64,000 bases of DNA from Melioribacter roseus (GCA_020722065.1 DYLK01000004.1:1-64000); one strand, 5' to 3'. Shown: positions 1 through 8,569, counted from the stretch's first letter. A program made the numbers and translations. Notes: generated by a model not told the origin, from the sequence alone.

Positions 1-1
1 C

Positions 2-274
2 CCAGAAAAATTTGCATTGTATCAAAACTACCCAAATCCATTTAACCCAAGTACTGAAATCAATTTTAGCATTCCACAAGATTCGCACGTAAAATTGGAA
101 CTATTCAACACACTTGGAGAAAGAGTAGCAACTTTGATAGATAAAGAAATGACCGCTGGCTCGCATAATTATCAATTATCAATTAGTAATTATCAATTAC
201 CAAGCGGTGTTTACTTCTATAAATTGCAAAGTGGTAGTTTTAGTGAAGTAAAGAAAATGATTTTGATGAAATAA
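2..274 (+). CDS. C-terminal end of a secreted protein with T9SS type A sorting domain (partial)
   Basis: The reading frame is open from the window edge, so the start lies upstream. The visible part begins PEKFALYQNYPNPFNPSTEI and ends KKMILMK, which is the type A C-terminal sorting domain of type IX secretion: a Pro/Asn-rich entry motif, a Ser/Thr start, a GERVATLIDKEM turn, then SGVYFYKLQSG and a Lys-rich end. The domain directs export across the outer membrane and is removed or anchored at the cell surface. The cargo part is outside the window, so the protein's function cannot be stated. A listed TTG at base 17 is only a Leu codon inside the domain, not a start. Confidence 0.9.
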   Translation, partial: PEKFALYQNYPNPFNPSTEINFSIPQDSHVKLELFNTLGERVATLIDKEMTAGSHNYQLSISNYQLPSGVYFYKLQSGSFSEVKKMILMK

Positions 275-528
275 ATTTTATAATAAATAAGTTAATGGTT
301 CTTTCTATTCATGTTTGCGTTCAATAATCTTTGTAATTCCGGTTTTTTTGTGCTTTTTACAAAAATACCGGAATGCCAAAGATTTATATTTCTCCTTTGA
401 TTTAGCAGAATTGAAATGCTTGTATTGTCAACAAAAAGCGTCTCGAAACCTGCATGACTATATTTGTTTTTGTTCATTAAAGTGAAAATCTATTTCCTTC
501 TTTTATGTTTTATTGCTAATATACAACT
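275..528. other. Intergenic region with an inverted repeat
   Basis: No convincing gene is present. Bases 336-374 form an inverted repeat with arms ATTCCGGT and ACCGGAAT separated by T- and A-rich sequence. It lies about 60 bases after the preceding stop codon and could be a terminator or a copy of a dispersed repeat. A 61-codon ORF on the minus strand spans the same hairpin and is not supported by a ribosome binding site or a recognisable protein. Confidence 0.4.
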
Positions 529-1521
529 ATGAATTTTCCCCCATCTTACATAAAACTTTATTCTTCTGGTAAACTTTTTGAGCGGACTCTCAAAGCCGAA
601 GAAATTTTGAATTCTTGCACAAGTTGTCCGCAAAACTGTAAGACAAACAGAACTCAAAACAAACTTGGTAAATGTTTAAGCGGCTATAAACCGATTGTTT
701 CTTCTTATACTCCACATTTTGGAGAAGAACCGGTTCTAAGTGGCTCAAATGGTGCTGGAAATATTTTTTTCGGAAATTGCAATTTGCGATGTATTTTTTG
801 TCAAAATTTTGAGATTAGTCAAAACTATAAAATCGAAAAAGAAAATGAAGTCTCTTTTGAACGTTTGGCTGAAATTATGCTCGAACTTCAAAACAAAAAT
901 TGTCATAATATTGGATTGGTTTCGCCTACGCATTTTTCGGCACAAATTCTAAAATCAATTTTCCTTGCAGCGAAAATGGGATTGAAAATTCCTATTATTT
1001 ATAACTCAAATGGCTATGATTCTGTCGAAATGTTGAAACTTTATAAAGATGTCGCTGATATTTTTCTCCCCGATTTTAAGTATGGAAATAGCGATTACGG
1101 AAAGCAATTTTCTAAAGTTGATAATTATTTTGAATATGCTAAACTTGCTATAAAAGAAATGTACGAGCAAGTTGGCGACGAGCTTATTTATAAGGATAAT
1201 ATTGTTGTTCGAGGCTTAATTATTCGCCACCTTGTGTTGCCAAATGGTCTTTCTGAAGCTGAAAACGTTTTCGCTTTTATTGCTAATGAATTAAGTCCCA
1301 AAATTCATATTTCTGTTATGTCTCAATACTTCCCAACAAATAAAGCGGAAAAAGAAATTTTAATCAATCGAACAATTCGTGCTTCGGAATATGAACATGT
1401 TTTAGATTTGCTTGATAAATACCATTTAAAAAATGGCTGGATGCAAGATTTTGAAAGCGAAAATTTTTACCGTCCCGAATTCACAAAGGACAGAAATAAT
1501 CCTTTTCATTTTAGTATTTAA
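529..1521 (+). CDS. Radical SAM protein, PflX / pyruvate formate-lyase activase-like
   Basis: This 330-residue protein carries the radical SAM cluster motif CNLRCIFC (CxxxCxxC) near residues 83-90, which binds a [4Fe-4S] cluster and cleaves S-adenosylmethionine. In front of it is a second Cys-rich stretch (CTSCPQNCKTNRTQ, later KC) typical of the COG1313 PflX group rather than of genuine PflA. No pyruvate formate-lyase gene is adjacent, so an activase role for a glycyl radical enzyme is only a family-level guess; the true substrate of this group is not established. The ATG lies on a short leader and the gene is monocistronic by context. Confidence 0.85.
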   Translation: MNFPPSYIKLYSSGKLFERTLKAEEILNSCTSCPQNCKTNRTQNKLGKCLSGYKPIVSSYTPHFGEEPVLSGSNGAGNIFFGNCNLRCIFCQNFEISQNYKIEKENEVSFERLAEIMLELQNKNCHNIGLVSPTHFSAQILKSIFLAAKMGLKIPIIYNSNGYDSVEMLKLYKDVADIFLPDFKYGNSDYGKQFSKVDNYFEYAKLAIKEMYEQVGDELIYKDNIVVRGLIIRHLVLPNGLSEAENVFAFIANELSPKIHISVMSQYFPTNKAEKEILINRTIRASEYEHVLDLLDKYHLKNGWMQDFESENFYRPEFTKDRNNPFHFSI

Positions 1522-1892
1522 TTATATCCATTTTTTTGCAGGCTTGTCATACTGAGCGGAAGCGAAGTATCTTGAGAAAATTACGAATTATTGATTAATG
1601 TAACTCAGATTGCTTGCAATCTGAAAAACTGATTACTGCTTTTCTGACTTTGGGAATCTCTTGAATTTGTCAATTGTTGTCAGACGGGGACGTCTGACCT
1701 ACCGAAGTCAACCAATCTGTTCACTGATTACTCGTTACTGATTACTGATTAAAGATTCTTCACTTCGTTCAGAATGACATTTGGGGACTTTAGAAAAAGT
1801 ATGAATTATTATTTCTCTGATTACTGATTACTATTTCAGAATGATCTATAAATTGATTTTAGAGATAATTTTAACAAGAAGTAACTATAAAT
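1522..1892. repeat. Non-coding region with nested dispersed repeats
   Basis: There is no gene here. Bases 1545-1573 (TGTCATACTGAGCGGAAGCG and following) and bases 1752-1781 (ending CTTCGTTCAGAATGACATT) are imperfect inverted copies of one roughly 30-base sequence, about 180 bases apart. Between them are a palindrome CAGATTGCTTGCAATCTG (about 1607-1624), the inverted pair CAGACGGGGACGTCTG near 1681, and several copies of GATTACTGATT. G+C is higher than in flanking coding sequence. The mixture looks like accumulated small repeat elements; no transposase is present. Confidence 0.6.
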
Positions 1893-1930
1893 AAAAAAAC
1901 CTTGCAAGTTTTTACTTACAAGGTTTTTTT
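1893..1930 (-). terminator. Hairpin terminator downstream of tRNA-Lys
   Basis: An A-tract plus CCTTGCAAG, a short T-rich loop and CTTACAAGG plus a T-tract form a strong stem with runs of A and T at both ends. It lies directly at the 3' end of the tRNA-Lys gene on the minus strand and could act in both directions. Confidence 0.75.
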
Positions 1931-1931
1931 G

Positions 1932-2003
1932 TGAGCGCGGGTGGTCTCGAACCACCGACCCTCTCCTTAAAAGGGAGATGCTCTACCACTGAGCTACGCA
2001 CCC
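1932..2003 (-). tRNA. tRNA-Lys (anticodon TTT)
   Basis: Read on the minus strand, all four arms can be drawn: acceptor GGGTGCG with CGCGCTC (two G-U pairs), D-arm GCTC/GAGC, anticodon stem TCTCC/GGAGA around the loop CTTTTAA, and T-arm GGTGG-TTCGAGA-CCACC, followed by discriminator A. The anticodon is TTT, so it reads lysine codons. The length is 72 bases and CCA is not encoded. Confidence 0.95.
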
Positions 2004-2120
2004 AACAACTTTCATAAAAAAGAGAAGCAAAAATAAAAAGTTTCTTTTTATTTTCAAATATTTTTGAAAAATTGTTTATTAAAAAAAATATTTTATTAAT
2101 TATTAAATTCTAAGGATAAC

Positions 2121-2531
2121 ATGAAAGTAGCAATAGTTACAAACGACAAAACTTTAGTTAGCAAACATTTTGGTAGATCTCAATTCTATAAAATCTATAA
2201 TATTGAAAATGGCAAAGTTATTAGTGAAGAAATTCGGGATAGATTTTCTCCTCACGAACATTCATCGCACTCACATAATCATAACCATAATGAAGAAAAC
2301 CAACAATTCCACGGACAAAGTCAAGAAGCACAAGACAAACATGCCAAAATGGCTGCTCAAATTTCTGATTGTGATATTCTTATTGCTGGAGGAATGGGAC
2401 GTGGAGCATACTTCCATTTTACTGAAGCTGGAATAAAAGTCATTATGACCGAAATTGAGAATACTGACGAAGTAATTGATAAGTTATTAAATGGAACTTT
2501 AATTAATCGATTTGAAGAGTTAACTCACTAA
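2121..2531 (+). CDS. NifX/NifB-type dinitrogenase cofactor-like protein with His-rich insert
   Basis: The 136-residue protein matches the small NifX / NifB C-terminal fold: MKVAIVTNDKTLVSKHFGRS at the start and DCDILIAGGMGRGAYFHF in the second half. Members bind or carry iron-molybdenum cofactor precursors, but many non-nitrogen-fixing anaerobes have stand-alone copies of unknown role. Between the two halves is a hydrophilic stretch with six histidines in twelve residues (HEHSSHSHNHNH) plus two more, which suggests metal binding. No nif gene is nearby, so nitrogen fixation is not implied. The start follows AAGGATAAC. Confidence 0.8.
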   Translation: MKVAIVTNDKTLVSKHFGRSQFYKIYNIENGKVISEEIRDRFSPHEHSSHSHNHNHNEENQQFHGQSQEAQDKHAKMAAQISDCDILIAGGMGRGAYFHFTEAGIKVIMTEIENTDEVIDKLLNGTLINRFEELTH

Positions 2532-2611
2532 TATTAACATTCAATTAATATAAACTTTACAATCTATTAAGATTCGTAACTTAGTTTGTTGTTCAAGATT
2601 GTGAGGTTTAT

Positions 2612-4423
2612 ATGCGTTATTCTATTAAGGATAACTTTTTTAGATTATTAAAGATAAAAGGTGTTGTACGTAACACAATAGGCGAATTTTTTTCGGCGCT
2701 AATTGGAATTAATTATTTAGATAAAAAGTATAGCGAAATAGTTTCTGCGTCTAATGATAATTTTGTAGAACAAGCTTTACAAACTCTTAATGTTTCTGTA
2801 ATTCTTTCGGAATCAGATCTTGCAAGAATTCCTAAAAATGGTGGTGCGATAATTGTAGCTAATCATCCATTTGGTGGAATAGAAGGCTTGTTTGTTAGTT
2901 CTATATTACAAAAAGTACGGAAAGACTATAAAATTCTGGCAAATAGCTTTTTGAAGATATTTCCTGAATTGGAAAATGAATTCATTTTTGTAGATATTTT
3001 TGAAGGAAAAGATTCTCTGAAAGAGAATGTAAAATCACTAAAAAGAGCAATTGAATATGTACAAAATGGCGGATTACTTGTAATTTTTCCTGCTGGGGTT
3101 GTTTCTCATTATCAAATCCATAAAAATAAAATTACCGACCCAATGTGGAAGCCAAATATTGGGAAATTAATAAACAAACTAAATGTTCCTGTATTTCCAA
3201 TGTATTTTGATGGAGAGAATTCTTTAGCATTTCAAATTATGGGCATTATTCATCCAGTTTTACGAACATTACGTTTGCCATTTGAATTAATTAATAAGCA
3301 AAATAAACGCTTTAATGTATTTGTGGGAAATGAAATTTTGCCATCAACTTTAGCCAAATATAATTCTATTGAAGAAAAATTAGACTATTTACGCCGAAGA
3401 ACGTATAACTTGAAATATCGTGGTGTTTCAATTTCCCAAAATCCAAACGATAATCCGCAAATTCCAAACGAAGAAATTCAAAAAGATATCCCAACAGATT
3501 TACTTTGCGCCGAGATTGAGAAAATCCCTCAAAATCAAATTCTATTAGAACAAAAAGATGCACTTGTATTTTATTCATACTCGTTTCAAATTCCAGATTT
3601 ACTAACACAAATCGGAATTGAGAGAGAAAAAACATTTCGATCAGTTAATGAAGGGACGGGGACTTCAATCGATTTAGATAAATTTGACGAACATTACATT
3701 CATTTAGTGGCTTGGGATTCTGCAAACAAAGCAATTATTGGAGCTTATAGACTCGGACTTTCGGAAATAATCATAAAAAAATTTGGAATTAGTGGATTTT
3801 ATACAACTACATTATTCAAGATAAAAAGTAAGTTTTTTGATAAAATATCACCTTCAATTGAAATGGGACGATCATTTATTTCGGCTGATTATCAAAAAAA
3901 ATATAATTCTCTATTCCTTTTGTGGCGTGGAATTGGAGAATTTATCGTTCAACATCCAAATTACAGATATCTTTTCGGACCTGTTTCAATAAGCAATTCA
4001 TATAATCCATTTTCACAAAAATTTATGATTGAATATCTAAAAACTCATCATGATGATAACGAATTAAAATCATTTGTAAAACCCAGACGAGGCGACACAC
4101 TCAAGTTAAAATTGAACGAAGTTACTGGGAAAAGTGTTGATGAAATTCACGAATTAGAAGAATTAATTACCGACATTGATCTTGTACATGATAAAATTCC
4201 AATTTTAATTAAACAATACTTAAAACTTGGTGCTAAATTTTTAAGTTTCAACCGCGATGAACATTTTAATTCATCTTTAGATGGAATGATTGTGGTAGAT
4301 TTACTTAAAACTGAACCCAAAATTCTTGCTAAATATTTTACAAACGAAGGAATTAAACTTTATCACGATTATCATAATGCTTTAGATAAAAAAATCAAAC
4401 TTTCTCACGCAGAAATTATATAA
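2612..4423 (+). CDS. olsF: Bifunctional ornithine-lipid synthase-like acyltransferase (OlsF type)
   Basis: The 603-residue protein joins two acyltransferase modules. The N-terminal part (about residues 40-270) is a glycerolipid-type acyltransferase with NHPFGG at residues 84-89 and FPAG at 159-162. The C-terminal part (about 300-500) is a GNAT/hemolysin-type N-acyltransferase with EMGRSFI, LLWRGIGEF and LFGPVSIS. This order and length match OlsF, which first N-acylates ornithine and then O-acylates the lyso-lipid to give phosphorus-free ornithine lipid at the inner membrane. The substrate here is inferred from the domain pair. It stands at the head of a lipid-related cluster but has its own terminator. 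Confidence 0.72.
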   Translation: MRYSIKDNFFRLLKIKGVVRNTIGEFFSALIGINYLDKKYSEIVSASNDNFVEQALQTLNVSVILSESDLARIPKNGGAIIVANHPFGGIEGLFVSSILQKVRKDYKILANSFLKIFPELENEFIFVDIFEGKDSLKENVKSLKRAIEYVQNGGLLVIFPAGVVSHYQIHKNKITDPMWKPNIGKLINKLNVPVFPMYFDGENSLAFQIMGIIHPVLRTLRLPFELINKQNKRFNVFVGNEILPSTLAKYNSIEEKLDYLRRRTYNLKYRGVSISQNPNDNPQIPNEEIQKDIPTDLLCAEIEKIPQNQILLEQKDALVFYSYSFQIPDLLTQIGIEREKTFRSVNEGTGTSIDLDKFDEHYIHLVAWDSANKAIIGAYRLGLSEIIIKKFGISGFYTTTLFKIKSKFFDKISPSIEMGRSFISADYQKKYNSLFLLWRGIGEFIVQHPNYRYLFGPVSISNSYNPFSQKFMIEYLKTHHDDNELKSFVKPRRGDTLKLKLNEVTGKSVDEIHELEELITDIDLVHDKIPILIKQYLKLGAKFLSFNRDEHFNSSLDGMIVVDLLKTEPKILAKYFTNEGIKLYHDYHNALDKKIKLSHAEII

Positions 4424-4445
4424 ACCCCACAATCTCACTCCAGCT

Positions 4446-4480
4446 AAACCCGTGGTTTTCACATTCACGGGTTTGCTTTT
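4446..4480 (+). terminator. Intrinsic terminator after the olsF-like gene
   Basis: AAACCCGTG, an eleven-base loop and CACGGGTTT form a nine-pair stem followed by a T-rich tract (GCTTTTCAT), 23 bases after the stop codon of the acyltransferase gene. Confidence 0.75.
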
Positions 4481-4560
4481 CATATTAATTGTTTATTAAA
4501 AGTCTGTTAATATATAGTTAATAAGATTTTAATAAACTTACAATGTAAAATGGACAAAAT

Positions 4561-5100
4561 ATGTTAAATAACTTAAAAATAATAGGTAACAATATCTTCG
4601 CAGTCGATTTAAGATTTTTGCTCTTTCTTGTAAAAATTGAAGAAAAAATCAGTCTGAGTGCATTTTTTAAGTTATTAACAAAAGTCGGCGATGGTTATCT
4701 TTATGGAGTAATAGGAATAATTGAAATCTTCTTATTAGGTTCAGAAGGGATTGATTACACAATTGCATTACTTGCCGCATTTGCAATTGAACTGCCAATC
4801 TATAAAATCGTTAAAAATTCATTTAGAAGAATGAGACCTTTTGATAAGGTAGAAAACTTAAATTATTTGATTCAACCACCCGATAAATATAGTTTCCCTT
4901 CTGGGCATACAGCAGCAGCATTTATTATAGCCGCAATTCTTTCTCATCAATTTTCTGAGTTCACTTCAGTTTTGTACATTTGGGCATTTTTAACTGGAAT
5001 CTCAAGAATTTATTTACGTGTTCATTTTCCAACTGATGTTTTATTTGGGATTATTTTAGGTCTTTATTCAGCACAATTTGGGTTGTGGTTAGTTTTTTAG
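4561..5100 (+). CDS. PAP2-family phosphatase (membrane)
   Basis: The 179-residue integral membrane protein has all three PAP2 motifs: KNSFRRMRP (Lys85 to Pro93, KX6RP), PSGHTA (residues 113-118) and SRIYLRVHFPTD (Ser148-Arg149, His155, Asp159), with four to five hydrophobic segments around them. PAP2 enzymes remove phosphate from phosphatidic acid, undecaprenyl pyrophosphate, lipid A or phosphatidylglycerophosphate. Neighbours that make or modify lipids favour a lipid phosphate substrate, but which one cannot be read from the sequence. The next gene begins on the base after its stop codon, so the two are co-transcribed. Confidence 0.88.
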   Translation: MLNNLKIIGNNIFAVDLRFLLFLVKIEEKISLSAFFKLLTKVGDGYLYGVIGIIEIFLLGSEGIDYTIALLAAFAIELPIYKIVKNSFRRMRPFDKVENLNYLIQPPDKYSFPSGHTAAAFIIAAILSHQFSEFTSVLYIWAFLTGISRIYLRVHFPTDVLFGIILGLYSAQFGLWLVF

Positions 5101-6360
5101 ATGAGTTTTCCGAATGATTTCCTTTGGGGAGTTTCTACATCTGCGTTTCAGATTGAAGGTGATATTCAAAACGATTTTACAGAATGGGAAAGATTAGGAT
5201 TATTCAAAAAATCAGACAAAGAAATACTTTATAATAATGGAATTGAACATTGGAAAAATTGGAAAACTGATTTTGAATTTATCAATCAGATTGGGGCAAA
5301 TTCTTATAGATTTTCAATAGAGTGGGCAAGAATTTTTCCAGGACCAGACAAAATTGATTATTCCGCAATTCTACAATATGAAAAAATGATTGATTTCTTG
5401 TTGGAAAATAATATTGAACCAATGTTAACACTTCATCATTTTTCAAATCCAATTTGGTTGCACGAAATATCGCCGTGGGATGAAAGTTCTGTAATTCAAT
5501 CATTTTGCAAATTTTCCAGATTAATTGTTGATAAATTTATTGACAAAATCAATTTATGGGCAACATTTAACGAACCAGTCGTTTGGGCATTGGCGGCTTA
5601 TGCTGCTGGGAAATTCCCTCCCGCTAAAGCGAAACTTTCGCAAACAATGGATGTTCTCTATAATATGATGCAAGCACATGTTTGCATTTATGATTACATC
5701 AAAGCAAAACGCCCTGAAGCACAAGTTGGAATAGCCAAACATTTTATAGTTTTTAAAGAAAGCAATACTTTTTCTCTTTTTGATAAAGGTTTAGTAAATA
5801 GAGTGAACACTTATTTTAATAAAATATTTCTTGATGCTTTCAAAAAAAACGAACTAAGTTTTCATTTTCCCCCTCTGATTAGTTATAAAAAGAAAATAGA
5901 ATTAAACGATAAAATCGATTTTTGGGGAATAAATTATTATTACAGATTACACGTAAAATTCAGATTTAGTATCAAAGCACCTATCTATATTTATTTCAAA
6001 AAACAGCAAACTGATATGGGCTGGGAAATTTATCCAAAAGGATTGAAAGAAATTATCAGACTTGTAAAACCAACTGGAAAAGATATTTATATAACTGAAA
6101 ATGGAATTGCAACGCAGGACGATATTTTAAGAACTAAATATATTTATGATCATGTTAAAGTGGTGAAAAAAGAATTATCGAAAGGGGCAAAAATTAAAGG
6201 ATATTTTTATTGGAGTTTATTCGACAACTACGAATGGTTAGAAGGAAAAGAAAAGCGTTTCGGACTTGTTTTTGTCGATTATCAAAATGGGAATTTGCGA
6301 AAATTAAAATCAAGCGGAAAAGATTACAAACGGATAATTGATGTTGTAACAAAAATGTAA
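5101..6360 (+). CDS. Glycoside hydrolase family 1 (beta-glucosidase-like)
   Basis: The 419-residue TIM-barrel enzyme starts FPNDFLWGVSTSAFQIEG, the family 1 opening with the glycone-binding Gln. The acid/base is Glu158 in TFNEP and the nucleophile is Glu333 in YITENG; GYFYWSLFDNYEW near the C-terminus completes the active site. It has no signal peptide, so it should act in the cytoplasm, retaining beta-anomeric configuration. Its position between a PAP2 phosphatase and a GT21 glucosyltransferase suggests that it trims a glycolipid or its headgroup rather than dietary sugar; that role is inference. It abuts the upstream gene without a gap. Confidence 0.9.
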   Translation: MSFPNDFLWGVSTSAFQIEGDIQNDFTEWERLGLFKKSDKEILYNNGIEHWKNWKTDFEFINQIGANSYRFSIEWARIFPGPDKIDYSAILQYEKMIDFLLENNIEPMLTLHHFSNPIWLHEISPWDESSVIQSFCKFSRLIVDKFIDKINLWATFNEPVVWALAAYAAGKFPPAKAKLSQTMDVLYNMMQAHVCIYDYIKAKRPEAQVGIAKHFIVFKESNTFSLFDKGLVNRVNTYFNKIFLDAFKKNELSFHFPPLISYKKKIELNDKIDFWGINYYYRLHVKFRFSIKAPIYIYFKKQQTDMGWEIYPKGLKEIIRLVKPTGKDIYITENGIATQDDILRTKYIYDHVKVVKKELSKGAKIKGYFYWSLFDNYEWLEGKEKRFGLVFVDYQNGNLRKLKSSGKDYKRIIDVVTKM

Positions 6361-6415
6361 CTCTTAATAAACTTAAAATTCACACTTTATACACATCAAA
6401 GCCACTTACGACGTA

Positions 6416-6423
6416 TAATTTTG
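6416..6423 (+). promoter_or_regulatory. Possible Bacteroidota-type -7 element before the GT21 gene
   Basis: TAATTTTG matches TAnnTTTG and lies 16 bases before the start codon in the 79-base gap after the glycosidase gene. No clear -33 TTTG is seen, so an internal promoter here is only a possibility. Confidence 0.35.
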
Positions 6424-6439
6424 CACAAAAAAAATAAAT

Positions 6440-7585
6440 ATGCAATCAGTTTTTGAAATACTATTAATAACAATGATTTCCGCTGGAATTCTTCATCTAT
6501 TGGGAGCGTATTTTATCTTCAGAAATAAGATGAAAAATCAAATTCAGCACCTCAATTATTCCCCAAAAGTTACAATTTTAAAACCATTAAAAGGAATTGA
6601 TGATAATATCGAAGAAAATCTTAACTCATTTTTTGAATTAGATTATCCAAATTACGATATCATTTTTGGTGTTCAGTCTCAATCTGATGATGTTATTTCC
6701 ATAGTAAAAAAAGTTCAATCTAATTACACAAAAATTAAAAGCAAATTAGTAATAGATTCCTTCGCGATTGGCTTAAATCCAAAAGTAAATAACATGTACA
6801 ATATGTACGATCAAGTTAACGGAGAAATGATACTTATTAGTGATAGCAATACAAAAGTTGATAAAGATTTCCTAACAAAATTAGTCTCCGATTTTTATTC
6901 TGAAGAAAATGTCGGAGCAATTACTGCAACAATTCGAGGCACTTCGGCTAAAAACACAGCTTCAATTTGGGAAAATCTTCATTTAAACAATTTTATTGCA
7001 CCAAATATCTTTTTTTCATCCACAATGGCAGATATTCAAATTGTAGTTGGAAAGGCAATTTTGATGCCGACAAAAGTTCTTGATGAAATAGGCGGTTTAT
7101 TTGGTTTAAGAAATTATTTGGCTGAAGATTTTATGATTGGGAAATTGGTAAAAGAAGCTGGTTACATTGTAAAAAATTCAATTACAATTGTTGATAATCC
7201 AAACGAAAATATTTCATTTGAAAAGTTTTTCAATCGCCACACACGTTGGGCTAAAATGCGTAAAAACATAGATTTTCCTCATTATATAATGGAAATTCTT
7301 GCCAATCCGATTTTTAATAGCTTTATTTTAATGATAATTATGTGGAATATCTTAGGTATTGAACAATTCTTTTTAGTTACATTATTTAAAATTGGGATTG
7401 ATTTTGCAACATCAAGAATTTTACAAAGCGATATTAAATGGTTTCAATTTCTTCAGATAATTCCAAAAGATTTGTCTATGGTTGCCGTTTGGATAACTCC
7501 ATTTGTAAGCGGAAAAGTTAAATGGCGAGAAAATAAAGTGAAAATTGGTAAAATGTCGATATTACAACCTGCATTAGGAGAATAA
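6440..7585 (+). CDS. Ceramide glucosyltransferase-like GT21 / HpnI-type glycosyltransferase
   Basis: The 381-residue membrane glycosyltransferase begins with one hydrophobic segment and ends with at least two (around residues 290-350). The cytoplasmic GT-A domain has KPLKGIDDNIEENL, the paired acidic motifs GVQSQSDD and SDSNTKVD, AEDFMIG and RHTRWAK (the Q/RXXRW-like acceptor motif). These are the D1, D2, D3 and RW signatures of GT21 ceramide glucosyltransferases and of hopanoid HpnI. It probably adds a sugar from a nucleotide sugar to a lipid acceptor; no sphingolipid or hopanoid synthesis gene is in the window, so the acceptor is open. Confidence 0.82.
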   Translation: MQSVFEILLITMISAGILHLLGAYFIFRNKMKNQIQHLNYSPKVTILKPLKGIDDNIEENLNSFFELDYPNYDIIFGVQSQSDDVISIVKKVQSNYTKIKSKLVIDSFAIGLNPKVNNMYNMYDQVNGEMILISDSNTKVDKDFLTKLVSDFYSEENVGAITATIRGTSAKNTASIWENLHLNNFIAPNIFFSSTMADIQIVVGKAILMPTKVLDEIGGLFGLRNYLAEDFMIGKLVKEAGYIVKNSITIVDNPNENISFEKFFNRHTRWAKMRKNIDFPHYIMEILANPIFNSFILMIIMWNILGIEQFFLVTLFKIGIDFATSRILQSDIKWFQFLQIIPKDLSMVAVWITPFVSGKVKWRENKVKIGKMSILQPALGE

Positions 7586-7586
7586 A

Positions 7587-7730
7587 ATGTTACAACAAAC
7601 AGTAAATTTCGCTCTAAATTTACAACAAAGTGATTTATTCACTGGAAAAAAATCATTTCTAAAATTCATCATTTCATTGGTAAAATTTGGGTTAGTTAGA
7701 ATTTTTATTAAAATAAAAGGAATAATTTAA
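7587..7730 (+). CDS. Small 47-residue hydrophobic/basic protein, unknown function
   Basis: An ATG one base after the stop of the glycosyltransferase gene opens a 47-codon frame (MLQQTVNFALNLQQ at the start), and its TAA overlaps the ATG of the next gene by one base (TAATG). A GGAG sits just upstream inside the end of the previous gene. The second half is hydrophobic and basic (FLKFIISLVKF, then RIFIKIKGII), resembling a short amphipathic or membrane-attached helix. The tight, overlapping fit on both sides argues for translational coupling. I recognise no family; it could also be a chance frame bridging two genes. Confidence 0.5.
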   Translation: MLQQTVNFALNLQQSDLFTGKKSFLKFIISLVKFGLVRIFIKIKGII

Positions 7731-8569
7731 TGTTCGAAGGAAATCTTAAAGTATTTAATAATGTTTATGAATCTGGCTATTTAGTTCAAGAAGAAAAAAG
7801 CGACAAGTTTATAGAAGATTTCATCAAAGAAAAGAAAGTACCAACTTGGGAAAAATACTTTGGTGAACCAGTAAAACATTTCAATACAATAGTAATTAGC
7901 GATATTCACCTTGGAAGCAATGTTACAAGAACAGATTTATTACTTGATTTTCTAAACAATATAAGTTTTGATAGATTAATAATAAATGGCGATGTGTTTG
8001 ATTCAATTAACATGCAAAGGTTAAACAGATCGCATTGGAAAATTTTAGGGAAATTGAGAAAATTAACAGACAGAGAAAATCATACAGAAGTAATTTGGAT
8101 TAGAGGGAATCATGATGGTTTTTCCGATTTGCTAACTCAACTACTTGGAATAAAGGTATTTAACGAATATACATTCGAATGGAACGGGAAAAAAGTTCTT
8201 ACTTTGCACGGTGATGTTTTTGATGTTTTTACAAGCAAACACCCAATTATTTCTGATGTTGCCGATTACCTTTACCGACTTAGCATTCACGTTGATCCTG
8301 TAAGAATGAGATTAAGTTCATGGTTGAAAAGAAACTCGAAAGCATTTTTAAGAAATATTGAAGTTGTAAGAAACCGCGCAATTTTATATGCAAAAAAACA
8401 AAAAGCTGATGTTGTAATTTGTGGACATACTCACCACGCCGAAACAGTTGAAAGAGACGGAATTACATACTTTAATTCTGGTAGTTGGACTCTTAATCCA
8501 GCGACTTTCATCGGTTTTACCGATAAAATGGCAAAAGAAGTATCGGTACACATCGGAGATTTCAAATAG
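7730..8569 (+). CDS. Metallophosphoesterase, UDP-2,3-diacylglucosamine hydrolase (LpxH)-like
   Basis: The 279-residue calcineurin-type phosphoesterase has the full metal-binding set: VISDIHLGSN (Asp58, His60), NGDVFD (Gly87-Asp88), RGNHD (126-130), LHGDVFD and CGHTHHAE. The LHGD and GHTHHAE arrangement is that of the LpxH-like group, which removes UMP from UDP-2,3-diacylglucosamine in lipid A synthesis. Close relatives of unknown substrate exist, and the companion genes act on other lipids, so a distinct lipid-linked pyrophosphate is possible. It is the last gene of the cluster and is followed by a terminator. No signal peptide is seen. Confidence 0.8.
   Translation: MFEGNLKVFNNVYESGYLVQEEKSDKFIEDFIKEKKVPTWEKYFGEPVKHFNTIVISDIHLGSNVTRTDLLLDFLNNISFDRLIINGDVFDSINMQRLNRSHWKILGKLRKLTDRENHTEVIWIRGNHDGFSDLLTQLLGIKVFNEYTFEWNGKKVLTLHGDVFDVFTSKHPIISDVADYLYRLSIHVDPVRMRLSSWLKRNSKAFLRNIEVVRNRAILYAKKQKADVVICGHTHHAETVERDGITYFNSGSWTLNPATFIGFTDKMAKEVSVHIGDFK

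Noticed and set aside
292-477. 61-codon ORF on the minus strand
   Set aside because: It covers an inverted repeat, lacks a ribosome binding site and shows no recognisable domain; more likely a translated repeat.
2121-2531. Nitrogen fixation locus
   Set aside because: Only a stand-alone NifX-like gene is present, with no nifHDK or nifB nearby.
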